A stretch of DNA of 64,000 nt from Chroococcidiopsis thermalis PCC 7203 (GTDB lineage: Bacteria; Cyanobacteriota; Cyanobacteriia; Cyanobacteriales; Chroococcidiopsidaceae). Numbering within the stretch: the first letter of the stretch is position 1; each line of letters begins with the position of its first letter. The DNA is taken from assembly GCF_000317125.1 (NCBI RefSeq), contig NC_019695.1:4080336-4144335 (forward strand), in the 5' to 3' direction. Both the position numbers and the translations under genes were made by a program. Shown here in pieces: positions 29,701 through 38,702 of this stretch. The notes beneath the pieces are model-generated. The model was not told the origin of the DNA, searched no databases, and was given only the letters and a program-made list of their open reading frames with translations.

Positions 29701-32253
29701 GTGGCAGTAGTGGCATCTAATCGCACTTTGACATACCGCGAGTTGTTCTGCTGCGTCAATCGCATCGGGCATCGCTTGCGAAACTTAGGGGCAACTCCCA
29801 ACCAGTTAGTTGCCGTGGTGATGGAAAAAGGTTGGGAGCAGGTGGTTGCCGTGTTGGGAATCCTCACCGCTGGAGCCGCCTATTTACCCATCGACCCAGA
29901 CTTACCGCAAGAGCGGATTGCTTATCTGTTGGAAAATAGCGCCGCTTACATCGTGCTGAGTCAATCTTGGCTGGTTGAGAAATTAGAGTTACCCGCAGGA
30001 ATTGAGAGAATTTGCCTAGATACAGCTGAACTGGATCGGGAAAGCGACGAGTCTTTAGAGGCTGTGCAACAACCAACAGATTTAGCTTATGTCATTTACA
30101 CCTCTGGTTCGACTGGTTTACCTAAAGGTGTGGCAATCGACCATCGAGGGGCGTTAAATACTATTGTCGATATTAACCAACGGTTTCAAATTGGTGCTGA
30201 GGATCGGGTACTGGCGGTTTCAGCGTTGAGTTTTGACTTGTCAGTTTACGATATTTTTGGCACGTTAGCAGCGGGTGGAACTATTGCGATCCCCGATGCG
30301 ATCGCTGCTAAAGATCCGGCACATTGGGCAGAATTAGTCGTGCGCGATCGCGTGACTGTCTGGAACTCCGTACCCGCTTTAATGCAGTTATTCGTTGACT
30401 ATGTAGCAGCACAGCCAGTTCAACTTGAAACACTGCGCTTAGTGCTGTTGAGTGGCGATTGGCTACCGCTGACTTTACCTCCTCGCATCAAGGATTTAAT
30501 GCCAACGGTCGAGGTTATTAGTTTAGGCGGTGCAACCGAAGCTTCGATCTGGTCGATTCTCTACCCCATTGCAGACATCGATCCAGCTTGGAAAAGTATC
30601 CCCTACGGACGACCGATGCAAAATCAGCGTTTCTACGTCTTAAATGAGATGCTAGAACCTTGTCCGGTGTGGGTGTCGGGGCAGTTATATATTGGTGGAG
30701 TCGGACTAGCTCAAGGCTATTGGCGCGATGAGGAAAAAACTGCTGCTAGCTTTATCACACATCCAGAAACGGGCGATCGCCTTTATCGGACTGGTGACTT
30801 AGGGCGCTATCTACCTGATGGTAATATTGAATTTTTAGGACGAGAGGATTTTCAACTCAAGGTTCGCGGCTACCGGATTGAAGCTGGAGAAATTGAAGCG
30901 GCTCTGATGCAACATTCGCAAGTTCGTGCAGCAGTTGTCACAGCTATGCGAGAACGAGGAAACGAACAATTAGTAGCATATGTAGTTCCTGAAAGCTCAG
31001 AACCCGCTAAACAAATTGATTTTTTAGTCGATCGGCAAGCCAAAAACTTAATTTTAGATCCAGTCGATCGCCTAGAATTTAGGCTCAAACAACCAGGCTT
31101 ACGACAGATTAATCAAGAATGCAAGTGTATTCAATTGCCATTTCCCGATCTCGATCGAACTAGCTTACAAAAATACGTCAAACGCCAAAGCTATCGACAA
31201 TTTAACTCCGCTCCAATTCCTTTAAAACAGTTTGTTGAAATTTTACACTGTCTATCACCAGTTAAGTTTGATGGTTCTCCTTTACCAAAATATCGCTATG
31301 CCTCTGCGGGACATCTCTATCCAGTTCAAACTTATCTGTATGTCAAGTCAGGCAGAGTTGAAGGAATAGAAGCTGGTACTTATTATTATCATCCAGTCGA
31401 GCGACAATTGATCTTACTTTCATCTGACACTCAGGTTGAAAGTAGACTTTACAGCGAATACAATCAATCTATTTTCGATCGCTCGGCGTTCTCCTTATTT
31501 CTAGTCGGACAACTGGATGCGATCGCTCCACTGTATGGAGAATCAGCCAAAGAATTTTGTTTGTTGGAGGCTGGTTACATGAGCCAATTACTCATGACTG
31601 AAGCCCCCGAACATAAAATTGGGCTGTGTCCGATTGGCGATCGCATGGATTCTGCAACGATTCAAAATTTATTTGAGTTAGGATCGAGTCACGTATTATT
31701 GCATAGTTTTCTGGGTGGTCAAGTAGAACATACTCAAACAATACAATGGCTGCAACCAGAGGTTAAAGAGGACGCGCAAGACATTAACGAACAATTGCGT
31801 AGCTTCTTAAAGCAGAAATTGCCTGAATATACGATCCCTACCGTTTATGTCAATTTGGATGCTCTGCCACTGACATCTAATGGTAAGGTGAATCGGAAGG
31901 CATTACCTGCACCTATTACCCCTAAACTAGAAAAAACCTATGTTGCTCCTCAGACTCCTCAAGAGAAAATGTTAGCCCAAATTTGGCGTGAGGTGCTGAG
32001 CCTAGAGCAAATAGGCATTAACGATAATTTCTTTGAATTAGGTGGAAACTCTCTTCAAGCAACACAAATTCTAACCGAGATTCGTAAAAAATTACCGATG
32101 TTAGAAATAAGTCTGCGTCAGTTATTAACTGCTGCCACAATTGCAGAATTAGCTAGAGCTATTGAAGACAAATTAATTAAAAAAATTGCCGAGTTGACAG
32201 AAGAGGAAACCGAACATTTGCTACAAATCATCAATAACGGACTGCTTGCATAA
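26704..32253 (+). CDS. Hybrid PKS-NRPS: ER-(KR tail)-ACP-Cy-A(Cys, Ox)-PCP
   Basis: A 1849-residue protein. It opens with an enoylreductase (15-345; NADPH loop HAATGGVGLAAVQ), then a short segment (EGVDIFSRILGS..LPQVLVST, about 375-395) that is normally the C-terminus of a KR, then an ACP with Ser465 (GGHSL). A Cy domain (535-960) keeps DALIAD (Asp663-Asp668). The Cys-type A domain (code DLYNLSLIWK) is interrupted after A8 by an FMN nitroreductase-like oxidase (about 1440-1690; KRQSYRQFNSAPIP, then YASAGHLYPVQTYLY), as in epothilone and bleomycin thiazole modules. A10 (TSNGKVNRKAL) and a PCP with Ser1783 (GGNSL) follow. The oxidase predicts that this ring becomes a thiazole. The gene starts inside the 3' end of the PKS gene. 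Confidence 0.92.
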   Translation: MTPSNTVSLSQSKDIATIPDSENFFLQISQLGLLDSLEFKSVQRQKPDWDEVEIEVFATGLNFKEVLLALGLIPCSPDVQIEFGLECTGKIVAVGEGVEGFEIGDEVIAFGSSCFSKFITISAQCVTLKPIHLSLEAAATIPVAFMTAYYALITLGRLSKGDRILIHAATGGVGLAAVQIAQWIGAEIFATAGNPEKQEFLRSLGIEHIMNSRSLAFAEEVMQRSIGKGVDVVLNSLGGEAISKNLKILAPYGRFLELGRRDILKNSQLSLLPFENNISFFAINIEPDRPQFRGIWREIVQHFQVNNFRPLPHHIFPIESVTRAFEYMSEAKHIGKVIVSFQGKEEQRKSIVVTPGINRGNLPQVGLLPTEGVDIFSRILGSTLPQVLVSTRNLVLENKQENTDTVVDSERLDSSKQTYPRPELSSSYIISRNETEQKIIEIWQEYLGIEPIGIHDDFFELGGHSLLATRLVTKLSSVFGVELLLSQLFESPTVASLAAAIGTEAIQETKQPDVANSLPAIALAPEQRFQPFPLTEVQQAYWIGRSSDFALGNVSTHFYGEFDCIDLDIDRYNRAWQRLISRHEMLRAIVRPDGQQQILEQVPPFQIQVQDLRGKSQEEIELEIEQVRDRLSHQVIPSDRFPLFEICVSLLDAGRVRIHISFDALIADLRSIEIILQQLYEIYQNPHVSLKSSELSFRDYVLALEKLQISENYQRALDYWLHRLPQLPPAPELPLVKNLAAIGRSRFHRRIHKLDAEIWGRLKHRVSQSNLTPSGLLIAAFAEVLTIWSRRSQFTLNLTLFNRLPLHPEVDEIVGDFTSLTLLAVDNSQAESFEIRAQRLQKQLWEDLDRSYVSGVRVLREWSKIQGGGGILMPVVFTSNLVQQGAASQPSAISKFGELVYSVSQTPQVILDHQVYEDGGTLVLNWDSVDEVFPEGLLDDMFAAYCDLLRQLATTETAWQATKRQVQLTQQSSNFTDAPIPEGLLHTKFFQQVQQQPDRVAVVASNRTLTYRELFCCVNRIGHRLRNLGATPNQLVAVVMEKGWEQVVAVLGILTAGAAYLPIDPDLPQERIAYLLENSAAYIVLSQSWLVEKLELPAGIERICLDTAELDRESDESLEAVQQPTDLAYVIYTSGSTGLPKGVAIDHRGALNTIVDINQRFQIGAEDRVLAVSALSFDLSVYDIFGTLAAGGTIAIPDAIAAKDPAHWAELVVRDRVTVWNSVPALMQLFVDYVAAQPVQLETLRLVLLSGDWLPLTLPPRIKDLMPTVEVISLGGATEASIWSILYPIADIDPAWKSIPYGRPMQNQRFYVLNEMLEPCPVWVSGQLYIGGVGLAQGYWRDEEKTAASFITHPETGDRLYRTGDLGRYLPDGNIEFLGREDFQLKVRGYRIEAGEIEAALMQHSQVRAAVVTAMRERGNEQLVAYVVPESSEPAKQIDFLVDRQAKNLILDPVDRLEFRLKQPGLRQINQECKCIQLPFPDLDRTSLQKYVKRQSYRQFNSAPIPLKQFVEILHCLSPVKFDGSPLPKYRYASAGHLYPVQTYLYVKSGRVEGIEAGTYYYHPVERQLILLSSDTQVESRLYSEYNQSIFDRSAFSLFLVGQLDAIAPLYGESAKEFCLLEAGYMSQLLMTEAPEHKIGLCPIGDRMDSATIQNLFELGSSHVLLHSFLGGQVEHTQTIQWLQPEVKEDAQDINEQLRSFLKQKLPEYTIPTVYVNLDALPLTSNGKVNRKALPAPITPKLEKTYVAPQTPQEKMLAQIWREVLSLEQIGINDNFFELGGNSLQATQILTEIRKKLPMLEISLRQLLTAATIAELARAIEDKLIKKIAELTEEETEHLLQIINNGLLA

Positions 32254-32328
32254 GTCTATCTAATAGACAATTTTTGACCGCAAATATCAGCGAACGCTCG
32301 CTTTAAAAAATCATATGGAAAGCTGAAA

Positions 32329-35300
32329 ATGGTACAAGATCGCAGCATTTCTGCTCAAAACTCCAAACTATCAGCATCTAAACGAGAGCTATTGGCAAAG
32401 CTGCTACAGGGTGAAATTACAACCCCCAATCCCCAGCAGGCACAAGAAACAATACCTCAGCTTGTTCCCGATCGCGAGAGCCGATACCAACCCTTCCCGC
32501 TGACGGAAATGCAACAAGCTTACTGGCTCGGTAGAAGCGATGTGTTTGACTTGGGCAACGTGTCCATGCATAACTACATAGAACTTGATGCTGTCGATTT
32601 AGACATCGAGCGATTCAATTGCGCTTGGAAACGCTTAATCGACCATCATGATATGCTGCGAGCGGTTGTGTTGCCAAACGGTCAGCAGCAGATTTTGGAT
32701 CGCGTACCACCTTACGAAATTCAGGTCTTGGATCTGCGGAGTCGAGACGAGCAAACAATTAATTCCCAGATCCAAACCATTCGCGATCGCCTCTCCCATC
32801 AAGTGCTACCCCTGGATCGGTATCCCCAATTTGAGATTGTTGCCACTCAACTGGGCGATCGCCACTTCCGACTCCATATGAGCTTAGATGGCTGGTGCAT
32901 CGATTACTGGAGTAGCATCAAGCTGTTTCAAGATTTATCTCAACTTTACAACCAACCAGAGAAACCCCTGCCTTGCTTGGAAATTTCCTTCCGCGACTAT
33001 GTTCTAGCTTCCCGCACCCTAGAAAATATTCCAATCTACCAACGTTCTCTAGATTATTGGCGCAGTCGCATTCCTAGCTTACCACCTGCGCCAGAATTAC
33101 CTTTAGCGAAACATCCTAGCGCGATCGCCAAACCTGAGTTTATCCGCCTTCAGTCCGCATTAGATTCTCAAACCTGGCAGCAACTGCTAAAGCGAGCTGC
33201 ACGAGCAAACTTAACTGCGACAGGGGTTTTGCTTGCCGCCTATGCAGAAGTTCTCACCCTTTGGAGTAAATCCCCCAAATTCACCATCAATATACCTTCC
33301 TTCAATCGCCTGCCTTTCCATCCCCAGGTAAACGAGCTCGTTGGTGAATGTGCTTCCTTTACCCTACTGGAGATAGACAACACGCGACAGGAATCTTTTC
33401 AAGTCCGAGCGCAGCGAATTCAGACACAGCTGTGGCAAGATTTGGAACACGAATATGTTAGTGGAGTCCGAGTCCTACGGGAGTGGACTAATGCTCAAGA
33501 CAAAGCTGCCAGGGCAGGCACGATGCCAATTGTCTTCACTCACGGACCTCAAGTAGATGATAAAAATCCGACAGCGATCGCTTTTCTAGAAGAACAGACA
33601 AAGCTTGTTTACAGCATTTCCCAAACACCGCAAGTTTGGATAGACAATCAATATGCGGTTAAATCCGATGGTAGCTTATCTATCAACTGGGATTTTGTTG
33701 CAGAACTCTTCCCTGAAGGCATGGTAGAAGATATGTTTGATGCCTACTGTCGTCTCCTCAACCGTTTGGTATCCGAGGAAAAGATATGGCAAGAGACAAG
33801 CTTGCAATTAGTACCGCCGACTCAACTGGCACAAAGAGCCGCGATCGACGCTACCAACACTCCCATCTCGACTGAATTACTCCATACCTTATTTGCTGCC
33901 CAAGTCCCCCAACGCCCGCAGCAACCTGCTGTAATTACATCCAGCCATACTCTTACCTACGAGGAACTGTCTCACCGCGCTCATTGTCTAGCTCAACAAC
34001 TGCGACAACTCGGAGCCAGCCCCGATCGCCTAGTAGCCGTAGTGATGGAGAAAGGCTGGGAGCAAGTCGTGGCAGTTTTGGGTATTCTCATCGCTGGTGC
34101 TGCCTACGTACCCATCGATCCGGCTTTACCCCAAGAACGTCAGTGGCATTTGCTGGCACAGGGTGAAGTCCAGCTAGTTGTAACGCGATCGGAGTTAAAT
34201 GAAAAACTAGATTACCCAGTAGGTATTCAACAGATTTGTATAGATTCCTTCAACTACCAATTACCCATTACCAATTACCCATTACCAATTACCCATTACC
34301 CATCACCAGAGAACCTAGCATATGTCATCTACACCTCTGGCTCTACTGGGGAACCTAAAGGAGTGGCGATCGATCATCGTGGCGCTGTCAACACAATTGT
34401 CGATATCAACCAACGCTTTAGTATCAACTCACAAGACCGAGTGCTAGCTCTCTCCTCCCTAAGTTTTGACCTGTCAGTTTACGATATTTTTGGCACTTTA
34501 GCAGCGGGTGGAACTATTGTAATCCCAGACGCAGCCGCTACTAAAGACCCTGCACATTGGGTAGAAATGATTTTGCGACAGCAGGTTACAATTTGGAATT
34601 CCGTACCTGCCCTAATGCAAATGCTCGTACAATACGTCAGCGATCGCTCTGAGTGCAGCCTCGATTCCTTGCGGTTAGTGCTGCTGAGCGGCGATTGGAT
34701 ACCCTTGAATTTACCAGAGCAAATTCGCGCACGGGTGCAAGAAGTAGAGTTAGTGAGTCTGGGAGGTGCAACTGAAGCTTCGATCTGGTCTATTCTCTAC
34801 CCGATTCAACAGGTAGACCCATCTTGGAAGAGTATCCCTTATGGGTATCCAATGGCAAACCAGCAATTTTACATCCTTAATGACAAGTTAGAGCCAGTTC
34901 CCGTATGGGTTCCAGGGCAACTTTATATTGGTGGAGTCGGACTAGCCCAAGGTTACTGGCGGAACGAAGAAAAAACTGCCAATAGTTTTATCACTCATCC
35001 CGTCACGGGCGATCGCCTTTATCGTACTGGCGATCTAGGTCGCTATTTGCCTGATGGTAATATTGAGTTTCTAGGTAGGGAAGATTCTCAAGTCAAAATT
35101 AGAGGTTATCGAATTGAATTAGGGGAAATTGAAACCGCACTGAAGCAGCATCCAGATGTTAAAGATGGGGCGATCGCAGCTGTTGGTGAAAAACAAGGAA
35201 ACAAACAATTAGTAGCTTATTTAGTGCCACAGGAGGAGACAACAACTCTATTTGAAATAGAGCAGGCAGACCCTTCACAAATGCAATCTCTTTGGAAATC

Positions 35301-36909
35301 TCTAGTAGAAGTAGGTTGCCGACAAGCTCAACAAACCTTTGACTGGGTTGATGTTTCTACTTTTTCAGCTTACTGGCAGCTTTTGGATAAGTTATACATT
35401 AGCTCTGTACGTTTGGCGCTGAAAAAACTAGATGTGTTTGTGCGATCGCATGAAAAATATTCCCTAGACGATCTAATGCAGAAGTGTCAGATTAAGCCTC
35501 GTTATGATAAATGGTTGAAACGAGCCTTAAAAACACTGGTGGAAGAGGGGTTGCTACAACAGCATGGTGAAGTTTTTGAAAATACTCTTCCCCTATCTAC
35601 AGAAGTTTTATCAACGCTAGCGGCAGGTTTTCAATCTGAAGCTGCTCAAAAATTGGGGTTATCCCAAGCAATGACCAATTCCTTGTTGCATACTGCTAAC
35701 CATTTACCAGATATCCTCACAGAAAACCTACACTCGGCACAGATCTATGCTTCTGAGGAAACCGCAGAAATTTACCAAAAACTATTTAAGTATTGCAATA
35801 CCATTGCCAGCACGGTTATACGTGCAGTAGTGCAATTTTGGCAACCAGAAGCACAATTGCGAATTCTAGAAGTTGGTGCAGGCATAGGCTCAACCACAGC
35901 TTATTTATTACCTGTATTACCCCCAGAAAGGACTACCTATTTTTATACTGATATTTCTAACTATTTCATGCAGTTGGCTCAGCAACAGTTTGGAGCGTAT
36001 CCATTTCTGAAAACAAGCCTGTTGAATATAGAAGAAGATCCGCAAAAACAGGGTTACGAACCCCATTCTTTTGATGTAGTCGTTGCATCGAGCGTACTCC
36101 ACGTTGTTCGTAATCTAGAAGAGACTTTGCGCTATCTACGGTCTTTGTTAGCTCCTAACGGTTTACTGCTACTGATAGAAGAAACCAAGTTTCACCGACC
36201 TTTCGATTTAGGTATGGGACTCCAACAAGGTTTCGATCGCTTCGAGGATGAAGAACTACGTCAAAATCATCCGCTGCTATCAAGAGAAAAATGGCAGCAG
36301 TTACTAGCCGCACAAGGATTTGAAAATTGTGTCATTTTCAACCAACCAAATACTGTCCCTGAATTTCTTGGCTTTGATGTTTTACTTGCTCAAGCACCAG
36401 CTTCTATCAAGCGATTTAAGCCAAATGAATTGAATAGTTTTTTGCAGAAAAAGTTACCTGAATATGCAATTCCTTGTGCTTATAATTTACTAGAAGCTTT
36501 ACCACTGACCTCTAACGGCAAAATAGATAGGCAAGCACTTTCTACTATCAGATTGGTAAAACTCGATCGAGAAAAAACTTTTGTAGCACCACAAACTCCA
36601 CTAGAGGAAACAATCGCAGCAATTTGGACTGGGTGCCTTAGCATTGAGCAGGTCGGGACTCAAGATAACTTTTTCGATTTGGGTGGAGATTCTTTAGTCG
36701 CGACTCAGGTTCACCACAAGTTACAAACTACCCTACAAAGAGATTTTCCCTTAGTCAAAATTTTTGAATATCCAAATATTAGCTCTTTGGCTAACTATTT
36801 AAGTAATGAGGCAAACGAAACACCTGTTCTGCAACAGGGTAGCGATCGCGGTGAGAAGCGAAAAGAAGTTGCTCAACAAAAACGCCGTAGGCAAGATAAG
36901 AAAGGTTAG
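32329..36909 (+). CDS. NRPS module Cy-A(Cys, MT)-PCP
   Basis: A 1526-residue protein. The Cy domain (65-480) has DGWCID (Asp187-Asp192). The A domain has the Cys code. Between residues 641 and 662 it contains NYQLPITNYP-type sequence encoded by a 14-bp tandem repeat, replacing a surface loop just before YTSGSTGEPKG. After A8 (GYRIELGEIE) a methyltransferase-like domain is inserted (about 1000-1370), with the SAM loop ILEVGAGIGSTTAY at 1179 and VVASSVLHVVRNL. A10 (TSNGKIDRQAL) and a PCP with Ser1455 (GGDSL) close the module. Inserted domains of this type either C-methylate the thiazoline alpha-carbon or, as in PchE, epimerise it. A basic tail (SDRGEKRKEVAQQ) ends the protein. Confidence 0.9.
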   Translation: MVQDRSISAQNSKLSASKRELLAKLLQGEITTPNPQQAQETIPQLVPDRESRYQPFPLTEMQQAYWLGRSDVFDLGNVSMHNYIELDAVDLDIERFNCAWKRLIDHHDMLRAVVLPNGQQQILDRVPPYEIQVLDLRSRDEQTINSQIQTIRDRLSHQVLPLDRYPQFEIVATQLGDRHFRLHMSLDGWCIDYWSSIKLFQDLSQLYNQPEKPLPCLEISFRDYVLASRTLENIPIYQRSLDYWRSRIPSLPPAPELPLAKHPSAIAKPEFIRLQSALDSQTWQQLLKRAARANLTATGVLLAAYAEVLTLWSKSPKFTINIPSFNRLPFHPQVNELVGECASFTLLEIDNTRQESFQVRAQRIQTQLWQDLEHEYVSGVRVLREWTNAQDKAARAGTMPIVFTHGPQVDDKNPTAIAFLEEQTKLVYSISQTPQVWIDNQYAVKSDGSLSINWDFVAELFPEGMVEDMFDAYCRLLNRLVSEEKIWQETSLQLVPPTQLAQRAAIDATNTPISTELLHTLFAAQVPQRPQQPAVITSSHTLTYEELSHRAHCLAQQLRQLGASPDRLVAVVMEKGWEQVVAVLGILIAGAAYVPIDPALPQERQWHLLAQGEVQLVVTRSELNEKLDYPVGIQQICIDSFNYQLPITNYPLPITHYPSPENLAYVIYTSGSTGEPKGVAIDHRGAVNTIVDINQRFSINSQDRVLALSSLSFDLSVYDIFGTLAAGGTIVIPDAAATKDPAHWVEMILRQQVTIWNSVPALMQMLVQYVSDRSECSLDSLRLVLLSGDWIPLNLPEQIRARVQEVELVSLGGATEASIWSILYPIQQVDPSWKSIPYGYPMANQQFYILNDKLEPVPVWVPGQLYIGGVGLAQGYWRNEEKTANSFITHPVTGDRLYRTGDLGRYLPDGNIEFLGREDSQVKIRGYRIELGEIETALKQHPDVKDGAIAAVGEKQGNKQLVAYLVPQEETTTLFEIEQADPSQMQSLWKSLVEVGCRQAQQTFDWVDVSTFSAYWQLLDKLYISSVRLALKKLDVFVRSHEKYSLDDLMQKCQIKPRYDKWLKRALKTLVEEGLLQQHGEVFENTLPLSTEVLSTLAAGFQSEAAQKLGLSQAMTNSLLHTANHLPDILTENLHSAQIYASEETAEIYQKLFKYCNTIASTVIRAVVQFWQPEAQLRILEVGAGIGSTTAYLLPVLPPERTTYFYTDISNYFMQLAQQQFGAYPFLKTSLLNIEEDPQKQGYEPHSFDVVVASSVLHVVRNLEETLRYLRSLLAPNGLLLLIEETKFHRPFDLGMGLQQGFDRFEDEELRQNHPLLSREKWQQLLAAQGFENCVIFNQPNTVPEFLGFDVLLAQAPASIKRFKPNELNSFLQKKLPEYAIPCAYNLLEALPLTSNGKIDRQALSTIRLVKLDREKTFVAPQTPLEETIAAIWTGCLSIEQVGTQDNFFDLGGDSLVATQVHHKLQTTLQRDFPLVKIFEYPNISSLANYLSNEANETPVLQQGSDRGEKRKEVAQQKRRRQDKKG
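34258..34299 (+). repeat. 14-bp tandem repeat inside an NRPS adenylation domain
   Basis: Three perfect copies of CAATTACCCATTAC, with partial copies on both sides (34250-34308), lie in frame in the A domain. Three 14-bp units make 42 bp, so the reading frame is kept. The unit is a typical intergenic cyanobacterial simple repeat, yet here it is translated. Confidence 0.85.
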
Positions 36910-36951
36910 GGGCTGGGAGAGTTTTGGAATTCCATAATCTTTTTTCTAGTT

Positions 36952-38604
36952 TTGGAAAAAACAACTATGAGCATTTCAGGTAGTACCGATACTCAAATCA
37001 GAGAAATTGAAACTGCATTAATGCAGCATCCAGCAGTTAGCGAAGTTACCGTCACTGCTGTAGGAGAATCGGATAAGAATCAACAATTGGTGGCTTATGT
37101 AGTTCCAGATCTAAAGAATGCATCTGCTCTATTTGAGCTCGAAGGTAATCCTGTACAGATACAAAACCTTTGGCAATCTCTAGTAAATACGGGACACCAA
37201 AAAGCTCAGCAACCACCTGAATCGGGGATAGATCTTCAGACTTTCTCATCCTTATCAGCATCTGTGGAGCGTTTGAGTACTGCCTATATATGTCACACCC
37301 TTAGGAACATGGGTGTTTACATCCATCCCCAGGAAAGGTATTCTACACGCGAGTTACTCAGTCGGTGTCAGATTCAACCGCGCTACCAAAAATTGATTCA
37401 ACAATGGTTAAGCGTCCTAGAAGAAGATAGGTTGTTACAGCGAGAAAGCGAAGAAACCTTTGTCAATCCTCACCCCTTACCGATTGCTCTAGACGACTGT
37501 TGGCATCAGGTTCAACAACATATGAAATTGATGCCACGAGAATCAATTCCACATTTAGAAAATAATCTCCGCTATCTCCAACAAAGTGCTGACAATCATG
37601 TGGCAATGCTCAAAGGTGAAGTCGATCCTCTAGAGTTATTCTTTGCTCAAGGTGCTTTAGATACAGCAGATAGTGCATATCAATTTAATCCCATAGCTAA
37701 TTACTACAACAGCATTGCTAGAGAAATTTTCAGCTCGGTGGTGCAATTCTGGCAGCCAGAAACACCCTTGAAAATACTAGAGGTTGGAGCTGGGACTGGT
37801 GCAACCACAGCATCACTACTACCCGTGTTACCACTAAATCGAACGGTATACACATACACGGATGTTTCAACTTTTTTTATGGAGCCAGCTAAGAAAAAGT
37901 TTAGAAACTATCCATTTGTTGAGTACAAGCAACTAGATATTGAAAAAAGTCCTCAAGAACAAGGATATCAACTGCAAAGTTTTGATGTAATTGTAGCAGC
38001 AAACGTACTTCATATTGCTGGCAACCTATCAAAAACATTATCCTATATTCGTTCGCTACTAGCCCCCAACGGTCTGCTGTTACTCATCGAACTAACGCAA
38101 TACAATCGCACAGTTATGACCACAATGGGATTCGTACATGGTTTTAGTAAATTTGAAGATGAAAGAGTGGAAAACAATATACCAGTTCTATCGGTAGAAA
38201 AATGGCATAACACTCTACAATCTCATGGCTTTGAAAAAATAGTAGCTTTTCCTGAAACTGGTTCTCCAACCGATTTTATGGGACAAAATCTCATAGTTGC
38301 TCGGAAATCTGCATCGCGAAAGCAGTTTAAACCATATGAGTTACACAATTTTCTGAAGGATAGATTACCTGAATATAAAATCCCTTCTGCTTACAGGCTT
38401 TTAGATAATATACCTCTGGATGAAAATGGTCGAGTTGATTTACGATCGCTTACTGCGATCGCGCAAGTAACGCCTGAAAACGATCGAATTGACAATTTAA
38501 GTCAAGAAAAAACTGACAAACCTTTATTTCAACAAGCTAGCGATCGCGCTCAAAAGCGTAAACAATCAGCTCAAAAAATGCAACATAGAAAAGTCAAAAG
38601 TTAA
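36952..38604 (+). CDS. Orphan methyltransferase flanked by A-domain fragments (truncated NRPS duplicate)
   Basis: A 550-residue protein (TTG 36952; ATG 36967 is the likelier start). It begins inside the end of an A domain (IREIETALMQHPAV), continues through an inserted methyltransferase with the SAM loop ILEVGAGTGATT (about 275), VIVAANVLHIAGNL and GLLLLIEL, returns to A-domain sequence (LPEYKIPSAYRLLD, NGRVDLRSL) and ends with the same basic tail as the upstream protein (SDRAQKRKQSAQ). It matches the upstream module from A8 to its end, but lacks Cy, the A core and the PCP. It thus looks like a partial gene duplication that left a free C-methyltransferase able to act in trans, or a decaying copy. 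The intact SAM motif argues for function. Confidence 0.82.
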   Translation: MEKTTMSISGSTDTQIREIETALMQHPAVSEVTVTAVGESDKNQQLVAYVVPDLKNASALFELEGNPVQIQNLWQSLVNTGHQKAQQPPESGIDLQTFSSLSASVERLSTAYICHTLRNMGVYIHPQERYSTRELLSRCQIQPRYQKLIQQWLSVLEEDRLLQRESEETFVNPHPLPIALDDCWHQVQQHMKLMPRESIPHLENNLRYLQQSADNHVAMLKGEVDPLELFFAQGALDTADSAYQFNPIANYYNSIAREIFSSVVQFWQPETPLKILEVGAGTGATTASLLPVLPLNRTVYTYTDVSTFFMEPAKKKFRNYPFVEYKQLDIEKSPQEQGYQLQSFDVIVAANVLHIAGNLSKTLSYIRSLLAPNGLLLLIELTQYNRTVMTTMGFVHGFSKFEDERVENNIPVLSVEKWHNTLQSHGFEKIVAFPETGSPTDFMGQNLIVARKSASRKQFKPYELHNFLKDRLPEYKIPSAYRLLDNIPLDENGRVDLRSLTAIAQVTPENDRIDNLSQEKTDKPLFQQASDRAQKRKQSAQKMQHRKVKS

Positions 38605-38620
38605 AAGTTAAAAGTCAAAA
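38589..38620. repeat. Heptad simple repeat (AAAAGTC/AAAAGTT)
   Basis: About four 7-bp units overlap the stop codon of the orphan methyltransferase gene and supply its last residues (KVKS). It is the same class as 2566-2599, in opposite orientation relative to the map but in the same orientation relative to the gene. Confidence 0.7.
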
Positions 38621-38702
38621 ATTTTAACTTCTATTTACTGGGGTTTGGGGCTGAGAACCGATTGCTAATACCATTGCATAAAAATACAAAACAATACAGA
38701 TT

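Noticed and set aside
21768-32253. Sequencing frameshift splitting one gene at 26.7 kb
   Set aside because: The downstream frame has its own ATG and a linker before the ER, and the overlap is 38 bp; a real split is more likely, although an error cannot be fully excluded.
34250-34308. Possible CRISPR array
   Set aside because: The units are contiguous 14-bp repeats without spacers and lie inside a coding frame.
36952-38604. Complete NRPS adenylation module
   Set aside because: The A core motifs A1 to A7, the Cy domain and the PCP are all missing.
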